Positions 8,560 through 17,011 of a stretch of 40,771 nt of DNA are shown here, piece by piece. Made by a program: the position numbers and the translations under genes. A model generated the notes under the pieces. That model worked only from the letters and a program-made list of their open reading frames with translations. It made no database searches and was not told the origin of the DNA. Source of the DNA: UMGS172 sp045647525 (GTDB taxonomy: Bacteria; Bacillota; Clostridia; Oscillospirales; Acutalibacteraceae); contig JAZRMK010000015.1 in the NCBI GenBank assembly GCA_045647525.1, positions 1-40,771 on the forward strand. The letters run 5' to 3'. Within the stretch, counting starts at the first letter, position 1, and each line of letters opens with the position of its first letter.

Positions 8560-9672
8560 ATGAACGATAAAATTATGGTTACGCGTTCTTCGATGCCTCC
8601 GTTTGAGGAGTATGTTGAGGAAATACGCTCGATCTGGGAAAGCCGATGGCTTACTAATTCAGGTCCCAAATTGCAGGAGTTTGAATCCAAACTTCGTGAA
8701 CTGTTTGGGGTGGATAATGCAACGGTCAGTGTTAATGGTCACATGGCGTTGGAAGGAATCTTGGAAGTTTTAGGACTTGAAGGTGAGGTAATTACAACGC
8801 CCTTTACCTTTGTTTCGACAACAAATGCTATTGTAAGAAGTGGATTGACTCCGGTTTTTTGTGACATAAAAGAGGACGATTTCACACTTGATCCTGCGAA
8901 GGTTGAGGCACTTATCACTGATAAGACTTCGGCAATAATGCCGGTGCATGTTTACGGCAACGTTTGCGATAATGATGCTCTTCAAAAAATAGCTGACAAG
9001 TATGGTCTTAAAATCATTTACGATGCAGCTCATGCTTTCGGTGTTAAAAAAGACGGAGTTAATGTGGCATCTATGGGTGATGCTTCGATGTTCAGTTTAC
9101 ACGCCACCAAGATGTTCCATTCGATTGAGGGTGGTGTAGCCGTCTTTAAGGAATCTGATAACGTCAAGCAAATGAACTATTTCAAAAACTTTGGACTTAC
9201 AGGCCCCGAAACCTTGAGTTTTGCCGGCGGAAATTCTAAAATGAACGAGTTTAGCGCCGCGATGGGCCTTTGCAATTTGCGTCATTTAAATGATGCAGTG
9301 GCATCAAGAAAAGAGGCAGTTCTCCAATACCGTGAGCGCTTAAGCGGTGTAAAAGGTTTGCAGTTGAACGTGGTTCAGGATGGGGTCGAAAGCAACTACG
9401 CATATTTCCCCATAATTATTCATCCGGAAGAGTTCGGTGCAACGCGTGATGACGTAATGTCTCGTTTGGCTGAGGACGGAATAGGTGCAAGAAAGTATTT
9501 CTATCCGTTGACAAGCAGTGTTGAGAGTTTCGGTGGTAAGTATCCTGCCGAGGACACTCCGATTGCTAAGAGAATTTCCGAAAGGGTTTTATCGTTGCCT
9601 TTGTATGAAGGCATCGGCGAAGATACAGTGAACCGTATTTGTGACAGCATTTTAGCGACAGAAAGGAAGTAA
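8560..9672 (+). CDS. DegT/DnrJ/EryC1-family sugar aminotransferase
   Basis: This PLP enzyme of about 370 residues transfers an amino group, usually from glutamate, to a keto-sugar nucleotide. The Schiff-base lysine is Lys184 in SLHATKMFHSIEGG. Other family marks are TNSGPKLQEFE near the start, VITTPFTFVSTTNAI, PVHVYGN and IYDAAHAFGV. A nearby gene at 17012 encodes dTDP-glucose 4,6-dehydratase, whose 4-keto-6-deoxy product is a classic substrate, so the pair could make a dTDP-amino-dideoxyhexose. An in-frame GTG lies nine bases upstream at 8551. I chose ATG 8560 because the best ribosome-site match falls just before and across that GTG. Whether it aminates C3 or C4 is not decidable here. Confidence 0.9.
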   Translation: MNDKIMVTRSSMPPFEEYVEEIRSIWESRWLTNSGPKLQEFESKLRELFGVDNATVSVNGHMALEGILEVLGLEGEVITTPFTFVSTTNAIVRSGLTPVFCDIKEDDFTLDPAKVEALITDKTSAIMPVHVYGNVCDNDALQKIADKYGLKIIYDAAHAFGVKKDGVNVASMGDASMFSLHATKMFHSIEGGVAVFKESDNVKQMNYFKNFGLTGPETLSFAGGNSKMNEFSAAMGLCNLRHLNDAVASRKEAVLQYRERLSGVKGLQLNVVQDGVESNYAYFPIIIHPEEFGATRDDVMSRLAEDGIGARKYFYPLTSSVESFGGKYPAEDTPIAKRISERVLSLPLYEGIGEDTVNRICDSILATERK

Positions 9673-9677
9673 AATCT

Positions 9678-10391
9678 ATGAATATTGCTCTTATTATTGC
9701 AGGTGGCGTAGGTGCCAGAATGAATCAGGATATTCCCAAACAGTTTATCAATGTTTGCGACAAGCCGGTTATCGTTTATACACTCGAAGCCTTCCAGAAT
9801 CACCCCGAAATCGATGCCATTGAGGTTGTTTGCCTTGAAGGTTGGCACGATGTTTTGAGAGCCTATGCAAAACAGTTTGGTATTGCAAAGCTTGAAAACG
9901 TTGTATGCGGTGGTGTTAACGGTCAGGATTCTATCAGAAACGGCCTTTATGATATTTTTGAAAGACACAACGGTGACGATGATATCGTTCTTATCCATGA
10001 CGCTATAAGACCGATGCTCAGCAAAGAGATTATATCTGACAATATCCGTGTTTGCCGCGAAAGAGGCAACGCAATTACTGTTGTACCTTGTACTGCTGCA
10101 ATGCTCAAAACTTACGATTCTGTTTCGTCCGAGGAGCAGGTTCCCCGTGATAACCTTAAAATCACACAGACTCCTCAGACCTTCTTTATCAAGGATATCG
10201 TTGCTGCACATAAAGAAGCTTTGGAAAAGGGTATTACCAACTCGGTTGCTTCCTGCACAATGTATATCGAACTTGGCAGAAAGCTTCATCTTGCAATGGG
10301 CTCTGAAAAGAACCTAAAACTTACCACTGCTGAAGATATTGAAATTTTCAAGGCTTTGCTTAATGCGAAGAAAGACTATTGGATGCATTGA
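9678..10391 (+). CDS. IspD/TarI-like cytidylyltransferase
   Basis: The protein has 237 residues and the nucleotide-binding start IIAGGVGARMNQDIPKQF (residues 6-23), GGVNGQDSIRNGL and the active-site region VLIHDAIRPM. The motif set is shared by IspD (methylerythritol 4-phosphate cytidylyltransferase) and by TarI or the N-terminus of Bcs1, which make CDP-ribitol. The stretch VVCLEGWHDVL and the polymer locus favour a TarI-like role: activating a polyol or ketose phosphate with CTP for the glycan. It sits six bases after the aminotransferase and 14 bases before an SDR gene, an arrangement reminiscent of TarI/TarJ-type pairs. A housekeeping IspD role cannot be fully excluded. GAAAGGAAG precedes the ATG. 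Confidence 0.82.
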   Translation: MNIALIIAGGVGARMNQDIPKQFINVCDKPVIVYTLEAFQNHPEIDAIEVVCLEGWHDVLRAYAKQFGIAKLENVVCGGVNGQDSIRNGLYDIFERHNGDDDIVLIHDAIRPMLSKEIISDNIRVCRERGNAITVVPCTAAMLKTYDSVSSEEQVPRDNLKITQTPQTFFIKDIVAAHKEALEKGITNSVASCTMYIELGRKLHLAMGSEKNLKLTTAEDIEIFKALLNAKKDYWMH

Positions 10392-10404
10392 TTAAGAGGA
10401 TAGT

Positions 10405-11439
10405 ATGAGTATTTTTGAAAACAATCTTTACCGCGACGCCGTTTTGAAACTGGCGGAAGAATTGCCAAAACAGAAGGCAAGTGTTCTGGTGACCGGTGCT
10501 ACCGGTCTTATCGGTTCATGCATGATAGACGCAATGCTTTTGGCAAACGAGAAACTCGGATGCAAGTATCGTGTATTTGCGCTTGGAAGAAGTGAGGAAA
10601 AACTCAAAAAGAGGTTTTCCTATGCAAATGGCGATATTGAATACGTAGTTCAGGATATTATGCAGCCTTTGAAACTCAATGAAAAGGTTGACTACATCGT
10701 CCACGCCGCAAGTAACGCCGACCCGAGAGCATATTCACTCTATCCTGCCGAAACGTTGCTTATAAACGTATTGGGTGCCAAAAATGTGCTTGAATATGCA
10801 AAGGATAACAAAGATACTCGTGTTTTGTTTACTTCAACCTTTGAGACCTACGGTCGAATTGAAGGAAACAGTGCATACAAGGAAAGTGAGTACGGACTTA
10901 TTGATTTTAATATGGTTCGCTCCTGCTATCCTGAAAGTAAGCGTTGCGCAGAAATTTTGTTCAGATGCTATAAAGAGGAGTACGGTGTTGATTTCGTTAC
11001 TGCCCGTCTTTGCAGCATTTACGGTCCTACTATGGATCCCAATGACAGTAAAGCGCATGCACAGTTTATGCGAAATGCCCTCAATAATGAGGATATCGTT
11101 TTGAAGAGTGAGGGCAAACCCAGAAGAACTTATTTGAACGTCTTTGATACCGTAAGCGGAATCTTTAAGGTTCTGTTTTGCGGCGAGTCGGGTGAAGCTT
11201 ATAACGTTGCAAGTGATAAATCGATCGCATCTATTGCAGAGGTTGCACACACAGTTGCCGACCTTTGCGGAAGAAAGGTTATATTTGATCTTCCCGACGA
11301 AATCGAGAAAAAAGGTTTTTCCGTCCCGCAGGACAGCATTCTTGACTGTGAAAAGCTTAAAGCTTTGGGTTGGAATGCCAAGTACGATCTGCGCGAAGGT
11401 ATGGATTTAACTCTTTCGATTTTAAGAGAATTAAGGTGA
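10405..11439 (+). CDS. Extended SDR, NAD-dependent epimerase/dehydratase family
   Basis: The protein has 344 residues. The Rossmann motif is TGATGLIGS (residues 30-38), the mid-strand marker is HAASNADP, the catalytic Ser/Thr region is LFTSTFETYG, and the YxxxK pair is Tyr175-Lys179 (CYPESKRCAE). The C-terminal half reads RRTYLNVFDTVSGIF and AYNVASDKS, typical of sugar-nucleotide epimerases and dehydratases. About 25 extra N-terminal residues precede the Rossmann strand. It directly follows the IspD/TarI-like gene, so its substrate may be the CDP-linked product of that enzyme, though extended SDRs usually act on sugars rather than polyols. The product is unknown. AAGAGGA supports ATG 10405. 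Confidence 0.85.
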   Translation: MSIFENNLYRDAVLKLAEELPKQKASVLVTGATGLIGSCMIDAMLLANEKLGCKYRVFALGRSEEKLKKRFSYANGDIEYVVQDIMQPLKLNEKVDYIVHAASNADPRAYSLYPAETLLINVLGAKNVLEYAKDNKDTRVLFTSTFETYGRIEGNSAYKESEYGLIDFNMVRSCYPESKRCAEILFRCYKEEYGVDFVTARLCSIYGPTMDPNDSKAHAQFMRNALNNEDIVLKSEGKPRRTYLNVFDTVSGIFKVLFCGESGEAYNVASDKSIASIAEVAHTVADLCGRKVIFDLPDEIEKKGFSVPQDSILDCEKLKALGWNAKYDLREGMDLTLSILRELR

Positions 11440-11456
11440 ATTTAAAGCGGGGTTAT

Positions 11457-13913
11457 ATGGTGGAAAAGCAAAACTTTAAATATGCAACATTATTTGATGC
11501 AAAAGTGGGTGAATACTGTACCGACGGTTCTAAAAAGGGTCTTACTATGGGCCCCGAAACTGCCAAAAGATATGAGGAAAATGACGGTACCGCTGTTACG
11601 GTATGCTGCATAACCTATAAACACGAAAATTATATAAGACAAGCTCTTGACAGTTTTTTGATGCAAAAAACCAACTTTAAATTTAAGGTTTTTGTCGGTG
11701 AGGACTGCGGTCCTGACGGCACTGCGGACATTGTAAGGGAATATGCTGAAAAGTATCCCGATATAATCGTACCCTTTATTCGTGAGAAAAATATGGGAGC
11801 GCAGACCAACCTTGTTGATTTGTGTAAAAGAGCTAACAGCCCGTATATTGCTTTCTGCGAAGGCGATGACTTCTGGATAGATGAATACAAATTGCAAAAG
11901 CAGTTTGATTATATGCAGGCACACGAAAACATCAGAATGTGCTATACCTGCACCGAGATATTAGCTCCTGAAGATTGGCATCTTAATTCTTATTACCGTC
12001 GCGAAAAGGATGGCAGAATGATCGTTCCTTATTGCGCGCCGGGATTTAAAATGAAGAGTCATTTTACGTTAAGTGACTTTTTGCTTATTTTCCCGAATCA
12101 TACTTCTTCGGCATTTTACCGTTGGAACTATGATTTAGAAATACCAGAGTGGTATTATAGAGGTATAATCGGTGACATTCCGATGACCTTGATGCAGATG
12201 GGATTGGGAAAGGCAGTATATTTGCCCGATGTTACATCGGTCTACCGTAGAAGCGATGTTGGTATTTTCATGAGTGATGATGACCAACAACATTTTGCCA
12301 ATACAAGACTCGACTATGTAAGGTTTATTAAAGGGCTTAGAGAACATTTTAGACTTTATTACAACGGAGCAGAAGAAAAACTTTTCCGTTATAGAATAAC
12401 AAAAGAAATCAGTAACTATTTAAATGCTGCGAAAGTGTATCAGAACAGCGAAATGGTTGATGAACTCTTTAAGCAGTATCCCGAAGAAGCGTTTGAAGCT
12501 CTCCACACATACCTTGGTTCATACAATATATACTCGTCGTTGATAAATAAGTTGAGTTATCAGGATTTATCAAATCTTTATGTCACAAGAAAAGGCGTGT
12601 ATTTTGCGTGGCCCGGACTTAAATTGTATGGTGTTTTGAGCCGTGGCTGGATCTTTATGCGAAAGGTAAAAAACCGTGCTTTAAAGATTCTCAAAACGTG
12701 GCGAGGTTATTGGAAGTACTCAAAAGTCGATAAACAGAAAAATCTCTGGGTGATCTCAGGTTTCAGAGCAAGAAATTATATGGATAATTGCATGTATTTC
12801 TACGAGTATCTGTTGGAAAATCATCCCGAAATAGAAGCTGTTTGGTTGACATTGGACAAGTCGATATATAGCCGTCTTAAAGCCGAAGGCAAGCCTGTTA
12901 AAATGATGAACAGCCCAGAAGGCGTTGACGTTATGAGCAGGGCAGCGGTAGCTATAACCGACCACTTTGTTGTAACGGACTTCGATCCCCAGTATGGTTT
13001 TAATGATAAAACTAAGGTCGTGCAACTTTGGCATGGTGTCGGATTCAAGTCGATGGGTGATGCAAACGGCGTTAAAAACACTGCTGAACGTGGTGTAAGG
13101 CATAGTAACGATATTTTAAAGAGTGATTCTGACGGCATCTTTACCCGAATAAAGAAACGAATCAAGTATTACTTTGTCGCTCCGTTCAGAGAAAAGTTTG
13201 AGGAATATTTCCTTTTTGTCTGTCCCGGACAGGAAAGACTCGATATGATTGCGGATGTTTGGCACATTCCTCACGAAAACTGCTTTATGGCAGGACATCC
13301 GAGAAACCTTCCGGTTTATAAGCAGGAGAGACAGACTGATCCTGTAAAGATTATGTATGCACCGACCTATCGTTTTAATTATGAGCGAGAAAAGGCTATG
13401 GTTCAGGAGTTTTTGGACGCAGCTGACAATGTTCAAAAACTTATGGAAGAGGTTAACGGTGAGTTCTATTTAAGAATGCATCCGCACACCTGGAGAAATT
13501 ATAAAAACAAGATAACTACGGTTTTAAAAAACTATGACCGTATATTCCTTGACGAAACAAAAGATATTTATACCGAGATAGGAACGTTGTCGGTTATGAT
13601 TTCTGACTATTCGAGCATTGCACTTGATTTTGCATTGCTTGATCGTCCGGTCATTTTCCACGGTGCCGATTATGAATGGTTTGTCGAAAACGAGGCAGGA
13701 TTTAACCTTGATTTCCCCAATGTAATTCCCGGACCGATGACGTTTAATTGGGATGAAACTTTGGAAAGAGTTAAAGAATATTGTCTTGACCCTCTAAAAG
13801 ACAAAGAGTTGCGTCAGGATAAGATAAAGTACTTCTTCGATTTGGAAGCCAACGGTGCTGATAATTCAAATAGAATTATTGAGGAAGTTAAAAAGCGTAT
13901 TGAATTAGACTAA
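11457..13913 (+). CDS. Two-domain protein: GT2 glycosyltransferase fused to TagF/TagB-type glycerophosphotransferase
   Basis: The protein has 818 residues. Residues about 45-260 form a GT2 domain (VTVCCITYKHENYI, GEDCGPDGTADIV, CEGDDFWIDEYKLQKQ). Residues about 425-815 form a CDP-glycerol glycerophosphotransferase domain (PF04464) with LWHGVGFKS around His526, then GHPRN, MYAPTYRFN, RMHPHT and SDYSSIALDFALLDRPVIF. The second domain normally adds or polymerises glycerol or ribitol phosphate from a CDP donor, and CDP-donor enzymes (TagD-like, IspD/TarI-like) are encoded in the same locus. The fusion suggests that one protein adds a sugar and then a polyol-phosphate unit. An in-frame start at 11370 would overlap the SDR gene; ATG 11457 has GCGGGG upstream. 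Amphipathic basic helices near residues 405-425 may attach it to the membrane. Confidence 0.88.
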   Translation: MVEKQNFKYATLFDAKVGEYCTDGSKKGLTMGPETAKRYEENDGTAVTVCCITYKHENYIRQALDSFLMQKTNFKFKVFVGEDCGPDGTADIVREYAEKYPDIIVPFIREKNMGAQTNLVDLCKRANSPYIAFCEGDDFWIDEYKLQKQFDYMQAHENIRMCYTCTEILAPEDWHLNSYYRREKDGRMIVPYCAPGFKMKSHFTLSDFLLIFPNHTSSAFYRWNYDLEIPEWYYRGIIGDIPMTLMQMGLGKAVYLPDVTSVYRRSDVGIFMSDDDQQHFANTRLDYVRFIKGLREHFRLYYNGAEEKLFRYRITKEISNYLNAAKVYQNSEMVDELFKQYPEEAFEALHTYLGSYNIYSSLINKLSYQDLSNLYVTRKGVYFAWPGLKLYGVLSRGWIFMRKVKNRALKILKTWRGYWKYSKVDKQKNLWVISGFRARNYMDNCMYFYEYLLENHPEIEAVWLTLDKSIYSRLKAEGKPVKMMNSPEGVDVMSRAAVAITDHFVVTDFDPQYGFNDKTKVVQLWHGVGFKSMGDANGVKNTAERGVRHSNDILKSDSDGIFTRIKKRIKYYFVAPFREKFEEYFLFVCPGQERLDMIADVWHIPHENCFMAGHPRNLPVYKQERQTDPVKIMYAPTYRFNYEREKAMVQEFLDAADNVQKLMEEVNGEFYLRMHPHTWRNYKNKITTVLKNYDRIFLDETKDIYTEIGTLSVMISDYSSIALDFALLDRPVIFHGADYEWFVENEAGFNLDFPNVIPGPMTFNWDETLERVKEYCLDPLKDKELRQDKIKYFFDLEANGADNSNRIIEEVKKRIELD

Positions 13914-13922
13914 GAGGTTTTT

Positions 13923-15215
13923 ATGGAACAGATTAGAATAATGGTTTTCCCTTGCGGTTCTGAGATAGGACTTGAATTGCATCGTTCATTGAAGGATATT
14001 CGCTTCATTGAACTTTACGGTGCTTCGAGTGTTGACGACCACGGTTGCTATGTTTATAAGAATTACATGAATGGGATACCTTATATTACCGATCCCGGAT
14101 TCATTGATGTCTTTAACAAGTATATCGACGACAATAAAATCGATTTTATTTTTCCGGCGTTGGATAGCGTTATTGCATATCTCAGCAAAAACAGGGATAA
14201 ACTTCACGCAAAGCTTCTGACTTGCCCGGATGAAACGGTTCAACTCTGCCGCAGTAAGTCTAAAACGTACAACCGACTGGCAGGATGTGACTTTTTGCCT
14301 GCAACATACGGCTCGCTTGACGAGATTGAGGATTATCCCGTTATAATCAAACCGGCTGAATCTCAGGGTTCTCAGGGCTTTATGATTTTAAAGTCAAGAG
14401 AAGAACTTGAATATGAACTGAAAAGCCGTACTGATGAGCAGGTTGTTTGTGAATACCTGCCGGGAGAGGAATATACCATCGACTGTTTTACTGACCGTCA
14501 CGGTGAACTCAGATATGCATCTTGCCGTAACCGTCACAGAATCAGAAACGGTATAAGTGTTAACTCAACTATCCAGAAGCCTGATAGCAGAGTTATGGAA
14601 ATAGCAAAAATCATCAATGAAAAGATGGATTTTCGCGGCGTTTGGTTTTTCCAATTAAAACGAAACAACAAGGGTGAGTATAAACTTTTAGAGTGTGCAA
14701 CACGTGTTGCGGGCACAATGTGTGTTGAGCGTGCGGCAGGTGTTAACCTTGCCTTGCTTACCGTGTTTGATGCTATGGATATGGATGTCGACCTCACTCA
14801 GCAGGTTGAGAATGTGACGGTAGACCGCGCGCTTCATAACGTATTTAAACTCGACATCGAGTATGACGAGGTTTATATGGATTTTGACGATACTGTTATT
14901 GTCAAAGGCAGTGTAAACACAACGGTTCTGTCATTTATTTATCAGTGCGTTGACAAAAAGATACCTGTCATTTTGCTCACGCGCCATGAAACCGACATTA
15001 TTGCCGATTTAAAGGCATACCGCATATATCCTGAGTTGTTTGATAAGATAGTTTGTTTGCCCCGAAGTGAAAGAAAGATTGACCACGTAAAGCCTGCTAA
15101 AAAGGCATTGTTTGTTGATGATTCTTTCGCAGAACGCAAGAGTATGAGCGATGCATTTGGAATCACCTGTTTGGGTGTTGATGCAGTGGAGGCTTTGTTA
15201 GACCCCAGACAGTAA
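13923..15215 (+). CDS. ATP-grasp enzyme fused to a HAD-like domain
   Basis: The protein has 430 residues. Residues about 1-300 resemble ATP-grasp carboxylate-amine/thiol ligases: a pre-ATP-grasp domain, YPVIIKPAESQGSQGF with Lys143, VCEYLPGEEYTIDCF, and the metal loop LLECATR with Glu257 and Arg261. The usual ExNxR becomes ExAxR, so one Mg-binding Asn is missing. Residues 316-430 look like a small HAD hydrolase: DFDDT at 320-324 (motif I), ILLTRHE (motif II-like) and LFVDDS around Asp399-Asp400 (motif IV). The combination may activate a carboxylate through acyl phosphate and release a phosphate. In this locus a role in adding an amino acid or other acyl group to the polymer is plausible but unproven. 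It starts nine bases after the preceding stop behind AGAGG. Confidence 0.8.
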   Translation: MEQIRIMVFPCGSEIGLELHRSLKDIRFIELYGASSVDDHGCYVYKNYMNGIPYITDPGFIDVFNKYIDDNKIDFIFPALDSVIAYLSKNRDKLHAKLLTCPDETVQLCRSKSKTYNRLAGCDFLPATYGSLDEIEDYPVIIKPAESQGSQGFMILKSREELEYELKSRTDEQVVCEYLPGEEYTIDCFTDRHGELRYASCRNRHRIRNGISVNSTIQKPDSRVMEIAKIINEKMDFRGVWFFQLKRNNKGEYKLLECATRVAGTMCVERAAGVNLALLTVFDAMDMDVDLTQQVENVTVDRALHNVFKLDIEYDEVYMDFDDTVIVKGSVNTTVLSFIYQCVDKKIPVILLTRHETDIIADLKAYRIYPELFDKIVCLPRSERKIDHVKPAKKALFVDDSFAERKSMSDAFGITCLGVDAVEALLDPRQ

Positions 15216-15235
15216 GAAAGGTTAGGTAGACGCAG

Positions 15236-16003
15236 TTGCTTGAAAAGGTGAAGAAATACCGTTTCTTATTTGAAGAATTGGTAAAACGCGATTTTAAGAA
15301 AAAGTATAAAGGTACAGTATTGGGCGTAGTGTGGAGTGTTTTGGCCCCTTTGCTTAATGTACTTGTTCTTATGCTTGTATTCTCTTTTTTCTTTAAAAGA
15401 AATCAGGAACATTTTGTGATATACATTTTCAGCGGTACGCTGATAATGTCGTTCTACACCGAGTGCACACAAGGGTGTATGAGAGCGTTGATGTCAAATG
15501 CGTCTATTTTCACAAAAATAAATGTGCCAAAGTATTTGTTCCTTGTTTCCAAGACTATTCAGGCGTTTATCAATTTTGCTTTGACTTTTATTTTGTTTTT
15601 TGTTTTCTGCATTTTTGATAACATTCAGTTCGGACCGCACATGTTTGCGCTTGTTATACCGACATTGTTGCTTTTGGTATTCTGTTTCGGCGTTGGTATG
15701 ATACTTTCCGCTTTGTATGTCTTCTTCAAAGATATTGAATATCTTTACGGAGTATTTTTAACCTTACTTAACTATGTTTCAGCAATATTCTATCCCGTTA
15801 CGATATTGCCTGAAAAATTTCAAAAGATTTTCTTTGTCAACCCTGTTTATTGCTTTATTTATTACTTCCGTGAGGTTGTAATATACGGTAATATCCCGGG
15901 ACTTGCAGTTCATCTTATCTGTTTGGGTTATACATTGTTGTTCCTTGGAATTGGTTGTCTCATTTATAAAAAGTGTAACCACGAATTCCTTTATTACGTT
16001 TGA
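15236..16003 (+). CDS. ABC-2 polysaccharide/teichoic-acid export permease (TagG/Wzm-like)
   Basis: The protein has 255 residues with six predicted membrane helices and the ABC-2 permease opening LVKRDFKKKYKGTVLGVVWS, followed by PLLNVLVLMLVFSFFF. Later KDIEYLYGVFLTLLNYVSAIFYP is also characteristic. Such permeases pair with a TagH/Wzt-type ATPase to move a finished, lipid-linked polymer across the membrane. The ATPase gene follows immediately. The start codon is TTG with AGGTTAGGTAG just upstream; no better start is in frame. The cargo would be the polymer made by the surrounding enzymes. Confidence 0.9.
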   Translation: MLEKVKKYRFLFEELVKRDFKKKYKGTVLGVVWSVLAPLLNVLVLMLVFSFFFKRNQEHFVIYIFSGTLIMSFYTECTQGCMRALMSNASIFTKINVPKYLFLVSKTIQAFINFALTFILFFVFCIFDNIQFGPHMFALVIPTLLLLVFCFGVGMILSALYVFFKDIEYLYGVFLTLLNYVSAIFYPVTILPEKFQKIFFVNPVYCFIYYFREVVIYGNIPGLAVHLICLGYTLLFLGIGCLIYKKCNHEFLYYV

Positions 16004-16014
16004 CGGAGGCTTTT

Positions 16015-16965
16015 ATGGCGGTTATTGAATGTAAAAATGTATCTATTCGCTATAAAACCGGCGATATGAAGTCCATAGGACTTAAAGAGTATTTCATTAG
16101 AAAATTAAGAGGAACATATAAACAAAAAGAGTTTTGGGCCGATCGCGATGTTAGTTTTACGCTTGATAAAGGCGATATGCTTGGCATTGTCGGCACAAAC
16201 GGTGCCGGTAAATCAACCCTTTTAAAAGCTATTACCGGAATTATGATTCCAACCGAGGGTAGTGTAAAAACCGAAGGAAACATAGCAGCTCTTTTGGAGT
16301 TGGCTTCGGGTTTCGACGGCGAATTGACTGTAAGAGAAAATACATTTCTCCGCGGTGCTTTGTTGGGTTATACAAAGGAATTTATGGTAAGCAAATATGA
16401 TGAGATTATTGCATTTGCCGAACTTGAAAATTTCCAGGACTATATGTTCAAGCACCTTTCCAGCGGTATGAAAAGTCGTTTGGCGTTTTCTATCGCTTGC
16501 CTTGTCGAACCTGATATTTTGATTCTCGACGAGGTTTTGAGTGTTGGTGATGAGGCGTTTAAGGATAAGAGCGCACACTGCATAAGAGGTATACTTAACA
16601 GTGGTGTCACAGGTATTCTGGTATCTCATTCGGTTCAGCAAATTCGTGACCTCTGCAATAAAGTTCTGTGGCTTGATCACGGTAAGCAGATTGCTTTTGG
16701 TGATGTAAAAACAGTTTGTAATGCTTATTGTGGCTATATTTTCAGTCCTAAGGAAACTAAATGCTTGCCACAAAATGAGGAAGAATTGAAAGCAGCTTCG
16801 AATCGTTTTGTGCTTGCGTGGAATATGGGCGCAAAAGAGCGCGAAGAGCGCAGAAATCCTATGGGTGAGAACGAAACGGCAAGAATGTACCGTTTGCTCA
16901 GCATTATCGATGCGATGACACCTGAGGAAAGAGCACAGGCTGAAATTGAATACAATGTTCAATAA
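16015..16965 (+). CDS. ABC polysaccharide/teichoic-acid export ATPase (TagH/Wzt-like)
   Basis: The protein has 316 residues. Walker A is GTNGAGKST from residue 60, the signature is LSSGMKS (148-154), Walker B is DILILDE (167-173), and the switch histidine is His205. The insertion FWADRDVSFTLDKGDML before Walker A, preceded by the KEYFIRKLRG segment, is typical of TagH, Wzt and RfbB exporters. After the nucleotide-binding domain there are only about 80 mostly helical residues, so there is no Wzt-like carbohydrate-binding domain to read a chain end. An upstream in-frame ATG at 16000 overlaps the permease; ATG 16015 sits five bases after GGAGG and is preferred. It works with the permease encoded just before it. 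Confidence 0.93.
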   Translation: MAVIECKNVSIRYKTGDMKSIGLKEYFIRKLRGTYKQKEFWADRDVSFTLDKGDMLGIVGTNGAGKSTLLKAITGIMIPTEGSVKTEGNIAALLELASGFDGELTVRENTFLRGALLGYTKEFMVSKYDEIIAFAELENFQDYMFKHLSSGMKSRLAFSIACLVEPDILILDEVLSVGDEAFKDKSAHCIRGILNSGVTGILVSHSVQQIRDLCNKVLWLDHGKQIAFGDVKTVCNAYCGYIFSPKETKCLPQNEEELKAASNRFVLAWNMGAKEREERRNPMGENETARMYRLLSIIDAMTPEERAQAEIEYNVQ

Positions 16966-17011
16966 AGAGGATAATAACAATATCGGCTTTTGAGTTTTGG
17001 AGGTAAAAATT

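Noticed and set aside
9501..10289. 262-codon open frame on the minus strand
   Set aside because: It lies opposite the IspD/TarI-like gene and the end of the aminotransferase gene, has no recognisable domain, and is Ser/Asn/Ile-rich as expected for a mirror of real codons.
11370..11456. Upstream start for the GT2-TagF protein
   Set aside because: It overlaps the end of the SDR gene by 70 bases and has no ribosome site, unlike ATG 11457.
16222..16980. 252-codon minus-strand open frame
   Set aside because: It is antisense to the ABC ATPase with clear Walker motifs; no domain or ribosome site supports it.
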